Shown here piece after piece: positions 27,331 through 35,900 of a stretch of 64,000 bases of DNA (positions are counted from its first letter, which is position 1; each line of letters begins with the position of its first letter). Source of the DNA: Bacteroidales bacterium (GTDB lineage: Bacteria; Bacteroidota; Bacteroidia; Bacteroidales; UBA3824); NCBI GenBank assembly GCA_017541145.1, contig JAFXZT010000156.1, positions 1 to 64,000 on the forward strand. The letters are read 5' to 3'. Both the position numbers and the translations under genes were made by a program. Under the pieces are notes generated by a model, which did not search any database, had not been told where the DNA came from, and saw nothing but the letters and a program-made list of their open reading frames with translations.

Positions 27331-28347
27331 ATGATTAAAACATCCGATACAGCACTTTTAATAATTAATTACGGTACGCCGCAAAATGCAGATAAACGTT
27401 CCGTTAAACGTTTTCTTAGACAATTGTTGAACTCCAAACATGTAATTACAATGAATGATTTCGGTAGAAATCTTCTTGTTAATTGTTGTATAGTGCCGTT
27501 TCGCATTAAACATTCGTTGAAATTATATCAACATCTCAATGAGAAATACGGTTTGTTGTTGAAAAATATTACTGAAGATTTTGCTGAAAAAGTTCAGAAA
27601 ACAATTCAGACAAAAGCCGATGTATTTATCGGAATGACTGCGGGTTACAATCTCGTGAAGGATATTTGTGCTGACATCTTACGTCAAAATTACAAAAATC
27701 TGATTGTTGCGCCGATGTTTCCGCATTACACCGAATCTACTTGGGGAAAGGCTCTTGATGATGTTTTTTCTTCTTTGAAAGGACAGTTTAATATTCCTCA
27801 TGTTATAACTATTGATACATTTTACAACAATCCGTATTATTTGCAATCAATATCCGAAGTTATAAAAAACAATTTGAAAGATTTTGATTTTGACAAGATA
27901 GTATTTTCGTATCATGGCGTGCCGGTTTCTCACAATAATATATCACATCCGGGACATACATGCGAAGAACTTGGCTGTCGTGATCATGTTAACAAAGATA
28001 ATCAACACTGTTACCTTGCTCAATGTTATGAATCTACACGATTGATAGCAAAAGAGTTGGGAATAAGTTTAGACAAGTGTATTACATCATTTCAGTCCCG
28101 GATGTCCGACCGTTGGGTAACGCCATACACAAGTGATGAGGTTTCAAAACTTGCATCTTCGGGCGTAAAGAAAATTGCTGTAATAACCCCGGCTTTTACT
28201 GTTGACTGTTTGGAAACTGTAATTGAGATTGGCGAAACCCTTTCTTCATCATTCATATCCCAAGGCGGTCAAGAGTTAAAACTCATTCCGTGCCTAAACG
28301 CCGATGATAATTGGGTTGAGAATTTTTGTAAGATGATATTGAATTAA
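27331..28347 (+). CDS. hemH: Ferrochelatase
   Basis: 338 residues from the ATG at 27331. An upstream in-frame ATG at 27292 would add 13 residues, but it lies before the -7 box and outside the conserved start ALLIINYGTPQ. The conserved metal-site segment FSYHGVP is near 195-201. FQSRMSDRWVTPYTSDEV and PAFTVDCLETVIEIG mark the C-terminal lobe. It inserts Fe2+ into protoporphyrin IX, the last step of heme synthesis. A cysteine cluster (HTCEELGC, then HCYLAQC) near 211-234 could bind a metal or cluster. No other heme-pathway gene is nearby, so the cell may use imported porphyrin (inference). Confidence 0.93.
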   Translation: MIKTSDTALLIINYGTPQNADKRSVKRFLRQLLNSKHVITMNDFGRNLLVNCCIVPFRIKHSLKLYQHLNEKYGLLLKNITEDFAEKVQKTIQTKADVFIGMTAGYNLVKDICADILRQNYKNLIVAPMFPHYTESTWGKALDDVFSSLKGQFNIPHVITIDTFYNNPYYLQSISEVIKNNLKDFDFDKIVFSYHGVPVSHNNISHPGHTCEELGCRDHVNKDNQHCYLAQCYESTRLIAKELGISLDKCITSFQSRMSDRWVTPYTSDEVSKLASSGVKKIAVITPAFTVDCLETVIEIGETLSSSFISQGGQELKLIPCLNADDNWVENFCKMILN

Positions 28348-28377
28348 TTTGTAGATTGATTGATATTCTCTATTGTA

Positions 28378-28500
28378 CCGTGGGTTTGCACCCACGGCGA
28401 AAATCATTCACCACTCCGTGGTTTTTATTCTGTAATGAAAATGATGTTAATTTTATTTTCTTGAATGTTAACCGCGGAGCTGTGTTTGGTACACGGAACA
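28378..28500. repeat. Dispersed palindromic intergenic elements
   Basis: CCGTGGGT/ACCCACGG (28378-28397) forms an 8-bp hairpin, followed by CACCACTCCGTGGT and, further on, GGTACACGGAACACGG. The ACCACGGAGTGGT motif recurs at 53067-53079. These look like decayed copies of a family of short intergenic palindromes rather than a gene. Confidence 0.55.
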
Positions 28501-28506
28501 CGGTAG

Positions 28507-30150
28507 CTATTCATATTCGGCTTCTTCCTCTTCTTTGAGGCGTTTCTCTTCTTCTTCCGCTTGTATGGTTTCTTGTGTAATTGCGGTTTCGGTTACGGTT
28601 TCCCAATCAAAAATATCTTTCGGTTGGTATGGACGATGCTTGTCGTACCAAACAAAACCGTCTAAGAATGATTGTCTTTTGGTTAAGCCCGGTAACGGAT
28701 GAAGACAACCTTTCGGATTTTTGAAAAACCATAATTTTTTCATTTTACCGTTTTCAAAAAAGATGTCCATATCTTGAGCTTCCGCATTGTTCATGCCCGT
28801 TGCAATGCTGTCTTCCATTGTGTAGTAAATTGTTTTGGCATTGCTGATTACTTCTACTTCCTGAATCTTGTTGGAATCGAGATATGCAACCATATCTTTA
28901 CCCGTTATTTGATTGAATCTCGGTACAGTATCCACCCGTTGCGCTACAAATGCTCCTCCAAGCATTTCTACCATATCTATTGTATTCCCTACGGTATAAA
29001 GTCTTATTTCTCTGGCTGTTATCTGGTTTTCAAAATGCCAGATTACCGGAGTGTGATACATCGTGATAATACTGTCTTGAAGATTGTATATCAGAGAATC
29101 GCACATCGCTTGCATATCGTTGCGAAATATTTTGGTATGATGGTAAGCCTTTATGATTCTGAACGTTGTAGTGTCTTCGTCGTTATATAATGTATCTGTT
29201 ACCGACATAATAGTATCGGCGTGTAGATACATCGTATCCTTTTTGGAGACATACATCATAAGTGCGCTGTCGGTCAGAAGACTGTATTCCGGCTGTTCGT
29301 AATATCTTGCTTCGTTGCCGGAAAGTTTTATATTTTGCAGTGTATCAATTATTTCTACATTTGATTTTCCTATACCGTATTTCTTTTCGCGGAAATAGTA
29401 AATCGTATCGCCAAGAAGTTTGTGTTCCTTGCTTACAAGAAAACTTTTTTTGGTAAGTACACCTTCATCCTTTTTGTGATTGTACATCCCGCGTTCAGAA
29501 TAGAGGTAATTGCTGTCGCCGATGATTTCTGTAGGTCCGCGAAATTTTGAGATGTTGGTTTTTATATTGTAAGTAAGTGTATCGGAATACATCGTATATT
29601 GCGGATTTTTTACAATAACATCTTGATTGTAAACCAAATCGTTGGTTTTGGGGTAGAAATATCCGAGTTCCGAAATCAAAGTATCCTCACCGGTAAATGT
29701 TGTACCGCCGTTGAAATAGTTGCCGAAATTTTTTTCCATGTCGTAATCCATATTTTCAGTGAGCATCGTCATTGAATCTTTTTTCATTACAACATTTTCT
29801 CTAAGTCGTGCAAATCTTGTAGCACCGTCATAATCAAGCGAATCGCCCCAGAGGTGAACTGTGTCTTTTTTATCTACAAGTCGATACATGTGTACGCGTC
29901 CAAAAGCTCGGAATTTGTTTTCTTTGCTGTTGTAAAGTGCTGAATCACAATACATCGTAGCACTATCGTGGTAAAATTGTACATCACCTTTCAATACTTT
30001 GACTTCCGGACCGTGGTATTCGTCAACCGAAAGTGTGTTGGAGTTTACGATTTCAATTTTGTGACCTTTAGCAGTGTCGCGTTGCTGTTGCTGAGCCATT
30101 AGCTGATAACTTGTCAGAATAGCTATTATGATAAAAAGAATTTTTTTCAC
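28507..30150 (-). CDS. OstA/LptA-like family protein
   Basis: About 547 residues from a GTG at 30150. The frame stays open to a TTG at 30174, but the promoter -7 box (30179-30186) would place the transcript start near 30172, and the GTG gives a normal signal peptide (KKILFIIIAILTSYQLMAQ). The mature protein is made of repeated short beta motifs, each around a phrase such as DSALYNSKENKFRAFGRVH or SDTLTYNIKTNISKFRGP. This is typical of the beta-jellyroll LptA/LptC/OstA fold. It probably helps move lipopolysaccharide through the periplasm. It has an acidic C-terminus (EEEEKRLKEEEEAEYE). Confidence 0.8.
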   Translation of the reverse strand: MKKILFIIIAILTSYQLMAQQQQRDTAKGHKIEIVNSNTLSVDEYHGPEVKVLKGDVQFYHDSATMYCDSALYNSKENKFRAFGRVHMYRLVDKKDTVHLWGDSLDYDGATRFARLRENVVMKKDSMTMLTENMDYDMEKNFGNYFNGGTTFTGEDTLISELGYFYPKTNDLVYNQDVIVKNPQYTMYSDTLTYNIKTNISKFRGPTEIIGDSNYLYSERGMYNHKKDEGVLTKKSFLVSKEHKLLGDTIYYFREKKYGIGKSNVEIIDTLQNIKLSGNEARYYEQPEYSLLTDSALMMYVSKKDTMYLHADTIMSVTDTLYNDEDTTTFRIIKAYHHTKIFRNDMQAMCDSLIYNLQDSIITMYHTPVIWHFENQITAREIRLYTVGNTIDMVEMLGGAFVAQRVDTVPRFNQITGKDMVAYLDSNKIQEVEVISNAKTIYYTMEDSIATGMNNAEAQDMDIFFENGKMKKLWFFKNPKGCLHPLPGLTKRQSFLDGFVWYDKHRPYQPKDIFDWETVTETAITQETIQAEEEEKRLKEEEEAEYE

Positions 30151-30178
30151 TTGTAAAAACAGTTTATTATTCAAGGTG

Positions 30179-30208
30179 CAAAGATATTAATTATTTTTTA
30201 TTTGCAAA
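30179..30208 (-). promoter_or_regulatory. Promoter of the OstA-like gene
   Basis: TATCTTTG on the minus strand (30186-30179), with TTTG (30208-30205) 18 nt further upstream, slightly short of the usual 19-21. It supports the GTG start at 30150. Confidence 0.55.
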
Positions 30209-30359
30209 TCGTTAGGGCATTGCTTGTCAACGCTCCTAAAATTCTATGGTGTGAAAACAATTCAGAATTTAAAATACGATTTTTTTTTTAACGTAATTGA
30301 AGTTTTGATGTTAACAAATATAAAAAAATGCGTTGATGTTGGCACTAAACAGAAAAAAT

Positions 30360-30392
30360 ATTGCAATCGTAATAAAAAAATGTTTAAATTTG
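30360..30392 (+). promoter_or_regulatory. Promoter of the acyltransferase operon
   Basis: ATTG (30360-30363), 21 nt, TAAATTTG (30385-30392). Predicted start near 30399, about 23 nt before the TTG start codon of the first gene. Confidence 0.6.
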
Positions 30393-30421
30393 TACTCTGA
30401 AAATTTTTATCTGAAAATAGA

Positions 30422-31255
30422 TTGGAACAAAGCAATAATCTAATTGATATAGAAGCTATTATACAAAATAAAAATCCGAAATTGTATAAAAAACTTCCGG
30501 GTTTTGTAATTAATTGGCTTAAAAAAATAATATGTCAGGATAAGATAAACAGGTTGCTAACCCTTTACGGGCATTTGCAAGGTGTGGAATTTATTGATGC
30601 AGTATTTGCAGATTTCAACGTAGATATTAATTGTTACGGTTTGGAAAATCTGAAAGAATATGCCGACAAGCGTTTGCTATTTGTAGCAAATCATCCTTTG
30701 GGAGGTATCGACGGTTTGGCTGTGATATCTGCTGTTAACAAAAATTTCCGAAAAGCCACTGCTGTTGTAAATGAGTTGCTGCTTAATATCAACAATTTGC
30801 GGGAAGTGTTTTGTGGTGTAAATGTTTACGGACACAATACTCCAAAGATTTTTGAAAATATTGACAACCTTTTTAATTCTGAAGATGATATTTGTATTTT
30901 TCCGGCTGGGATGTGTTCGCGAAAAATCAACGGAAAGATTCAGGATTTGAAATGGAAGAAAAATTTTATCGAAAAGGCTTATAAACATGAAATCCCGATT
31001 GTTCCAATTTTTGTGGATGCGGTAAATTCCTCTTTTTTTTACAATGTAGCCAATTTGAGAAAAAAATTAGGAATCAAGTTTAATTATGAACTTGTATTAT
31101 TACCGTCGGAGGTTTTTAAATATCATGATAAACCTATAAATTTGTATTTCGGACGTCCTGTAGAGCCGAGTGTATTGTCCGGCATGTGCAATGCAGAAGA
31201 GCGTACACAATATGTAAGAAGTTTAACATATAATTTGCAGGACACAATCAAATAA
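30422..31255 (+). CDS. Lysophospholipid-type O-acyltransferase (GlsA/OlsA-like)
   Basis: 277 residues from a TTG start; no in-frame ATG lies near and the promoter is placed right for it. The PlsC-type acyltransferase motif ANHPLGGIDG is at about residues 88-97, followed by VNVYGHN and the glycerol-phosphate-type motif FPAGMCSRK near 161-169. Together with the next gene it matches the pair that makes glycine lipids in Bacteroides (GlsB N-acylates the amino acid, GlsA adds the second acyl chain). The role of this gene is inferred from that pairing. It is the first gene of a likely operon, 18 nt before the next. Confidence 0.8.
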   Translation: MEQSNNLIDIEAIIQNKNPKLYKKLPGFVINWLKKIICQDKINRLLTLYGHLQGVEFIDAVFADFNVDINCYGLENLKEYADKRLLFVANHPLGGIDGLAVISAVNKNFRKATAVVNELLLNINNLREVFCGVNVYGHNTPKIFENIDNLFNSEDDICIFPAGMCSRKINGKIQDLKWKKNFIEKAYKHEIPIVPIFVDAVNSSFFYNVANLRKKLGIKFNYELVLLPSEVFKYHDKPINLYFGRPVEPSVLSGMCNAEERTQYVRSLTYNLQDTIK

Positions 31256-31273
31256 ACAATTTTTGAGTAAATA

Positions 31274-32209
31274 ATGGAAAATATAATTGCACCAATAGAC
31301 AGAGCCAAACTTTTGGAGGAACTGACTGATGATAAACTGCTCAGAATTACCAATTATGGCGGCAACAAGATATATGTCTTTGATGCTCACAATTCACCTA
31401 ATTTGATGCTTGAGGTAGGGCGTCTCAGGGAACTTTCTTTTAGAGGTGCCGGCGGCGGTACCGGAAAAAAAGTAGATATTGATGAGGCTGATACGGCTGA
31501 ATTTCCTTACAGTCAGCTTATTGTTTGGAACGATGAACATCAGGAAATCCTTGGTGGCTACAGGTTTATAGACCTTAGTAAGAATATTGTTTTCAAACAA
31601 AACGGTCAACCGGAATTGTCTACTTCCGAGATTTTTGATTTTTCGGAAAAGTTTATAAAAGAATATATGCCTCATTCTATTGAATTGGGCAGAAGTTTTG
31701 TACAACCTAAATTCCAAAGCAAAGAGAATTTCAAACTTGCAATTTTTGCGTTGGATAATCTTTGGGACGGTTTGGGTGCGTTGTACCGTGTTAATGAAGA
31801 TCATATTAAATATTTCTTCGGCAAGGTTACGATGTATCGTTCTTATAATCAAGAAGCCCGCGATTATATTTTGTCGTTTTTGAATCTCTATTTCAAGGAC
31901 AAAGACAATCTTGTAATTCCTCGTGAGCCTCTTGAAATCAATCTTTCTCAGGACGTTGTCAACAAAACTTTTTGCGGTAACGATTACAAGAAAGATTACA
32001 AAACACTTAATCATATTGTACGTGCTCATGGCGAGAATATACCGCCGCTTGTAAATTCTTACATGAATCTTTCCTCTACTATGAGATGTTTCGGTACTGC
32101 TCTCAATCCGTTTTTCGGAGATGTGGAAGAAACCGGTATTCTTATAAAAGTAGATGATGTATATCCTGATAAGAAATCAAGACATTTGGATACTTACAAG
32201 AAGTTATGA
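31274..32209 (+). CDS. GNAT-like N-acyltransferase (GlsB/OlsB family)
   Basis: 311 residues. The OlsB/hemolysin-type acyltransferase fold is seen in RLRELSFRGAGGGTGKKVDIDE near 50-71, SQLIVWNDEHQEILGGYRFI near 80-99 and IELGRSFVQPKFQ near 136-148. Such enzymes transfer a 3-hydroxy fatty acid from ACP to the amino group of ornithine or glycine. In Bacteroides this gives lyso-glycine lipid. The substrate is inferred from the lineage. Its stop overlaps the start of the LptF/G gene by 4 nt (ATGA), so translation is probably coupled. Confidence 0.82.
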   Translation: MENIIAPIDRAKLLEELTDDKLLRITNYGGNKIYVFDAHNSPNLMLEVGRLRELSFRGAGGGTGKKVDIDEADTAEFPYSQLIVWNDEHQEILGGYRFIDLSKNIVFKQNGQPELSTSEIFDFSEKFIKEYMPHSIELGRSFVQPKFQSKENFKLAIFALDNLWDGLGALYRVNEDHIKYFFGKVTMYRSYNQEARDYILSFLNLYFKDKDNLVIPREPLEINLSQDVVNKTFCGNDYKKDYKTLNHIVRAHGENIPPLVNSYMNLSSTMRCFGTALNPFFGDVEETGILIKVDDVYPDKKSRHLDTYKKL

Positions 32210-34197
32210 AAAAATTAGATATATTTTTGCTAAAGTCATACGCAGGACCGTTTATAGCAACATTTCTCATTGCATTGTTTGTGTTGCTAATGCAGTTTCT
32301 GTGGAGATATATCGACGAACTGGTTGGCAAAGGGCTTGATACTTCGGTAATTGCGGAGTTTATGTATTTAGCTATGGTCAGTTTGATACCGATGGCATTG
32401 CCTTTGGCGATATTGTTGGCGTCGATTATGACTTACGGCAATTTGGGCGAAAAGTTTGAACTTACAGCCATAAAAGCTTCGGGTATTTCGCTGCAAAGAG
32501 CTATGCTTCCGCTTTTTGTTGTAACAATTATTGTAAGTATCGGAGCTTTCTTTATTGCGAGTGAGGTAATCCCATACGCCAATCTGAGGTTTATTGCTTT
32601 GAAGAGAAGTATTGCTAATCAGCGTCCGGAATTGAATATCAAACCGGGTATTTTCAACAATGATATTGAAAACTTCTCTATTCGTGTTTCGTCCAAAGAT
32701 CCCAAAACCAATATGTTGTATGATTTTGTTTGTTACGATCACAGCAACGATAGAGGTACAAAAGGTAATGCAGTTGTAATACTTGCCGATTCGGGTAAGA
32801 TGTCGGTAACTGACGACAGCCGTTATATGCTTGTGGATTTGTATCATGGTGTTCGTTACGACGAAATGGACAACAATCCTTCTAATGTTATCAACAACAA
32901 GAATTTTCCGTTTAGAAAGGACTTTTTTGAGAAACAGACATTATTGTTTTCGCTTGCGGGGTTTGATTTCAACCGTATGGACGAGGAGATGTTTTTGAAT
33001 AATCCTCAGGTTCAGCCGTTTTTGAAATTAACAAGTTCTATTGATTCGTTGTCTGAGATTCTTAATCGCCGTATTACGGAACATACTTCTAATCTTACTT
33101 CTCACTATTATTTGAAATATGCCAATCACAAGGAGCGACTTTTTGCTGACAGTTTGAGAAGCAATCGTAAGTATAAACTCCGTCATAAAGGTTCGTATGA
33201 TCAGGTACATCTGAGACCAACCGACGGTTTGTTGGCAGAAGAAGAAAATTTGTCGGACGTAGATTCCAATTATATTATTGAGGATTCTATTATAAAAGTG
33301 AGAATTGCTCAAAATTCCGATTCAATTACAAAATATGTGTATTCTATAAAACCGGCTGATTTGCAACTTGTTGTAGATTTGGATTCAGTTTATGACAATT
33401 TCTGTCAAGCGGATAAAGACCGTGTGATGAGCAAAACCAAAGAGTTTTCTACCGAAACACAATCTATAGTTACAAGATATACAGATGATTTTATTGCAAG
33501 AAAACGTACAATGGCAAAATATCGCAATTCATGGCATCAGAAATTTACATTGTCGTTGGCATGTTTGATATTTTTCTTTATCGGTGCGCCGCTTGGAGCA
33601 ATTATCAGAAAAGGTGGTTTCGGATTGCCGATTGTGGTTTCCATTATCGTATTTTTGATTTATTATATGATATCCATGGCGGGCATGAAGATGTCAAGAG
33701 AAGGTGTTTGGCCGTCTTGGCAAGGGATGTGGCTTAGTTCGTTTGTGATATTGCCTTTTGGTATTTTCCTTACTTACAAAGCTACAGTGGATTCTCAGCT
33801 TTTCAATACGGATATTTTCAAACGGATATTTGAACCCGTTAAGAATTTCTTTCAAAAGTTGGGAAAATTCTCTGATGTCGGTGATTGTACTGACAGTCAT
33901 CCGTTTAGAAGTTTCTGTCAGACCTTTGCGTACATCCTTGGTTTTGTATCAGTCGGACTTTCGTTCTCACCGATGAAATTTGGTGCGATTATCATGGGAA
34001 GTATCGGTGTGGTTTTGGCAGTTATTGTAATTTTGCTTAATAAGAAATTCAAGTTCAAGAGTAAATTTGCAATTTTGGCAATTATAATTTGTATTGTAGG
34101 AGTTTCGATGTCGGCTTTGAAATACAAATCCAAAAAGTCAAAAACTTCAGAACCTGTTAAAACAGAGCAAGTAAGTCCTGAAGAACTTCAAAAATAA
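32206..34197 (+). CDS. LptF/LptG family permease
   Basis: 663 residues. Three N-terminal membrane helices (about 10-35, 55-80 and 100-122: FIATFLIALFVLLMQFLW, AMVSLIPMALPLAILLASI, MLPLFVVTIIVSIGAFFIA), a long periplasmic beta-rich domain, three helices near 450-530 and two further helices near 575-630 that extend the usual LptF/G length. The protein ends in a Lys-rich tail. It is an inner-membrane part of the lipopolysaccharide exporter that works with LptB. Its presence behind two acyltransferases links the operon to envelope lipids. Whether it is F or G cannot be told. Confidence 0.88.
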   Translation: MKKLDIFLLKSYAGPFIATFLIALFVLLMQFLWRYIDELVGKGLDTSVIAEFMYLAMVSLIPMALPLAILLASIMTYGNLGEKFELTAIKASGISLQRAMLPLFVVTIIVSIGAFFIASEVIPYANLRFIALKRSIANQRPELNIKPGIFNNDIENFSIRVSSKDPKTNMLYDFVCYDHSNDRGTKGNAVVILADSGKMSVTDDSRYMLVDLYHGVRYDEMDNNPSNVINNKNFPFRKDFFEKQTLLFSLAGFDFNRMDEEMFLNNPQVQPFLKLTSSIDSLSEILNRRITEHTSNLTSHYYLKYANHKERLFADSLRSNRKYKLRHKGSYDQVHLRPTDGLLAEEENLSDVDSNYIIEDSIIKVRIAQNSDSITKYVYSIKPADLQLVVDLDSVYDNFCQADKDRVMSKTKEFSTETQSIVTRYTDDFIARKRTMAKYRNSWHQKFTLSLACLIFFFIGAPLGAIIRKGGFGLPIVVSIIVFLIYYMISMAGMKMSREGVWPSWQGMWLSSFVILPFGIFLTYKATVDSQLFNTDIFKRIFEPVKNFFQKLGKFSDVGDCTDSHPFRSFCQTFAYILGFVSVGLSFSPMKFGAIIMGSIGVVLAVIVILLNKKFKFKSKFAILAIIICIVGVSMSALKYKSKKSKTSEPVKTEQVSPEELQK

Positions 34198-34259
34198 AAT
34201 GAATCATTTTATAGTTAATAAGAGTCTAAAAAAAATAACAAAATATAATTTCTCATAAA

Positions 34260-35465
34260 ATGAATACCATAGAAGAGGCAATTGAAGAATTTGCCAAGGG
34301 TAATATCATAATTGTAGTAGACGATGAGGATCGCGAAAACGAAGGCGATTTTATCACTGCTGCTCAGACAATTACCGAAGAGAAAATCAATTTTATGTTG
34401 CAAAATGGTCGAGGAGTATTGTGTTCGCCCATTACGATAAGCCGAGCTGCTGATTTGAAATTGCAACATCAAGTAGAAGAAAATACTTCGATTCTTGGTA
34501 CACCTTTTACTGTAACAATCGATAAAATAGAAGGTTGCACCACCGGAGTATCAGTACATGACAGAACAGCAACTATCCGAGCATTGGCAGATCCGGAATC
34601 TACAGCCGAAACATTTGCTCGTCCGGGACATATCAATCCGCTTTATGCTCAAGACCGTGGTGTGTTGAGTAGGGCAGGACATACCGAGGCTGCTGTAGAT
34701 TTTGCACGTCTTGCGGGACTTTATCCTGCGGCTGCACTTATCGAAATTCTTAATCCTGACGGTACAATGGCTCGTCTTCCGCAATTGGAAGAAGTTGCAA
34801 AAAGATACAATCTCAAACTTGTTTCAATAAAAGATTTGATTGCTTACCGCTTGAAAACAGAAACTACAGTGGAGCAAGGTCCGGAGGTAATGATGCCGAC
34901 AAAATACGGTGAATTCAAGATGACAGTTTTCCGTCAGATTTCCAACGGTCTTGAACATTCGGCACTTGTAAAAGGCACTTGGAGCGAAGACGAACCTATT
35001 CTTGTAAGAGTACACTCTTCGTGCGCTACGGGTGATATTTTCGGCAGTTACCGTTGCGATTGCGGAGATCAGCTTCACAAGGCGATGGAAGAAATTGACA
35101 AAGCCGGCAAAGGTGTTTTGTTGTATATGAATCAAGAGGGTAGGGGCATTGGACTGTTCAATAAAATAAAAGCCTATAAACTTCAAGAAGAAGGTTATGA
35201 CACAGTAGATGCCAATGTTCACCTCGGATTTGATCCTGATGAGAGAGATTACGGCGTAGGAGCGGAGATACTTCGCAAACTTGGCGTTAAGAAAATGCGA
35301 TTGCTTACCAACAATCCTGTAAAACGTGTCGGTCTTGAAAGTTACGGTTTACAAATTGTAGAAAATGTTCCAATCGAAATTCCGGTTAACAAATTCAATC
35401 AGCGTTATATGGAAACTAAACGCGAGAGAATGGGACATATTTTACATTTTACAAGTAATAAATAA
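34260..35465 (+). CDS. ribBA: Bifunctional 3,4-dihydroxy-2-butanone-4-phosphate synthase / GTP cyclohydrolase II
   Basis: 401 residues. The RibB domain covers about 1-200, with [11 protein letters not shown] at 22-32 and [24 protein letters not shown] near 121-144. The RibA domain covers about 203-400, with the zinc ligands C255, C266 and C268 ([18 protein letters not shown]), the QEGRGIGL loop near 299-306 and the TNNPVKR motif near 352-358. It makes both precursors of riboflavin in the cytoplasm. It follows the LptF/G gene after 62 nt and may be in the same operon. I see no FMN riboswitch upstream. Confidence 0.96.
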   Translation: MNTIEEAIEEFAKGNIIIVVDDEDRENEGDFITAAQTITEEKINFMLQNGRGVLCSPITISRAADLKLQHQVEENTSILGTPFTVTIDKIEGCTTGVSVHDRTATIRALADPESTAETFARPGHINPLYAQDRGVLSRAGHTEAAVDFARLAGLYPAAALIEILNPDGTMARLPQLEEVAKRYNLKLVSIKDLIAYRLKTETTVEQGPEVMMPTKYGEFKMTVFRQISNGLEHSALVKGTWSEDEPILVRVHSSCATGDIFGSYRCDCGDQLHKAMEEIDKAGKGVLLYMNQEGRGIGLFNKIKAYKLQEEGYDTVDANVHLGFDPDERDYGVGAEILRKLGVKKMRLLTNNPVKRVGLESYGLQIVENVPIEIPVNKFNQRYMETKRERMGHILHFTSNK

Positions 35466-35490
35466 CGAGATTTTAAAATATCATCTTCTG

Positions 35491-35562
35491 AAAATTAGCG
35501 ATATATTTGGATGCTTTAAATTGTCGAAAAAAGTAAAACCAAATAATATCGCTAATTTTTTT
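35491..35562 (+). terminator. Long hairpin terminator after ribBA
   Basis: Bases 35491-35510 pair with 35539-35559 over about 20 bp with one bulge (core AAAATTAGCGATAT / ATATCGCTAATTTT), ending in a run of seven T. The loop is 28 nt. Confidence 0.75.
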
Positions 35563-35622
35563 ATGACATATATAGTTTATCGCAATAAAAAAATATAATG
35601 AATAGTATAATGCGATTATTAA

Positions 35623-35802
35623 AAGATTGGAATTGGTGATTTACATCCAATACTAAATATCGCCTCTTCAAATAATATTACCGCAAATGAAATTGCAGAA
35701 AACAATTGCCTTGCTGACATCAGAGATAATCTACCTCAAATATCCACGAACATTGAACGTCCGTGGATAGAGGTATTAAAAAGAATTTGCGCACACCTTT
35801 GA
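35623..35802 (+). pseudogene. Possible ORF remnant without start codon
   Basis: After a TAA at 35620-35622 a frame of 59 residues runs to a TGA at 35800-35802, with ordinary protein-like composition (NLPQISTNIERPWIEVLKRI) and no ATG near its beginning. It could be the 3' piece of a lost gene or chance. It lies in the 435-bp gap between ribBA and the GH2 gene, which otherwise holds only the ribBA terminator. Confidence 0.3.
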
Positions 35803-35900
35803 TTGTTAAATCAATTCTTTTCCAACATTATTAGTATTTGGATTTATATGACAACAAAAAAATTAAGGTGATAGCAAGATTTTTTATTCAAAGAATCCCG

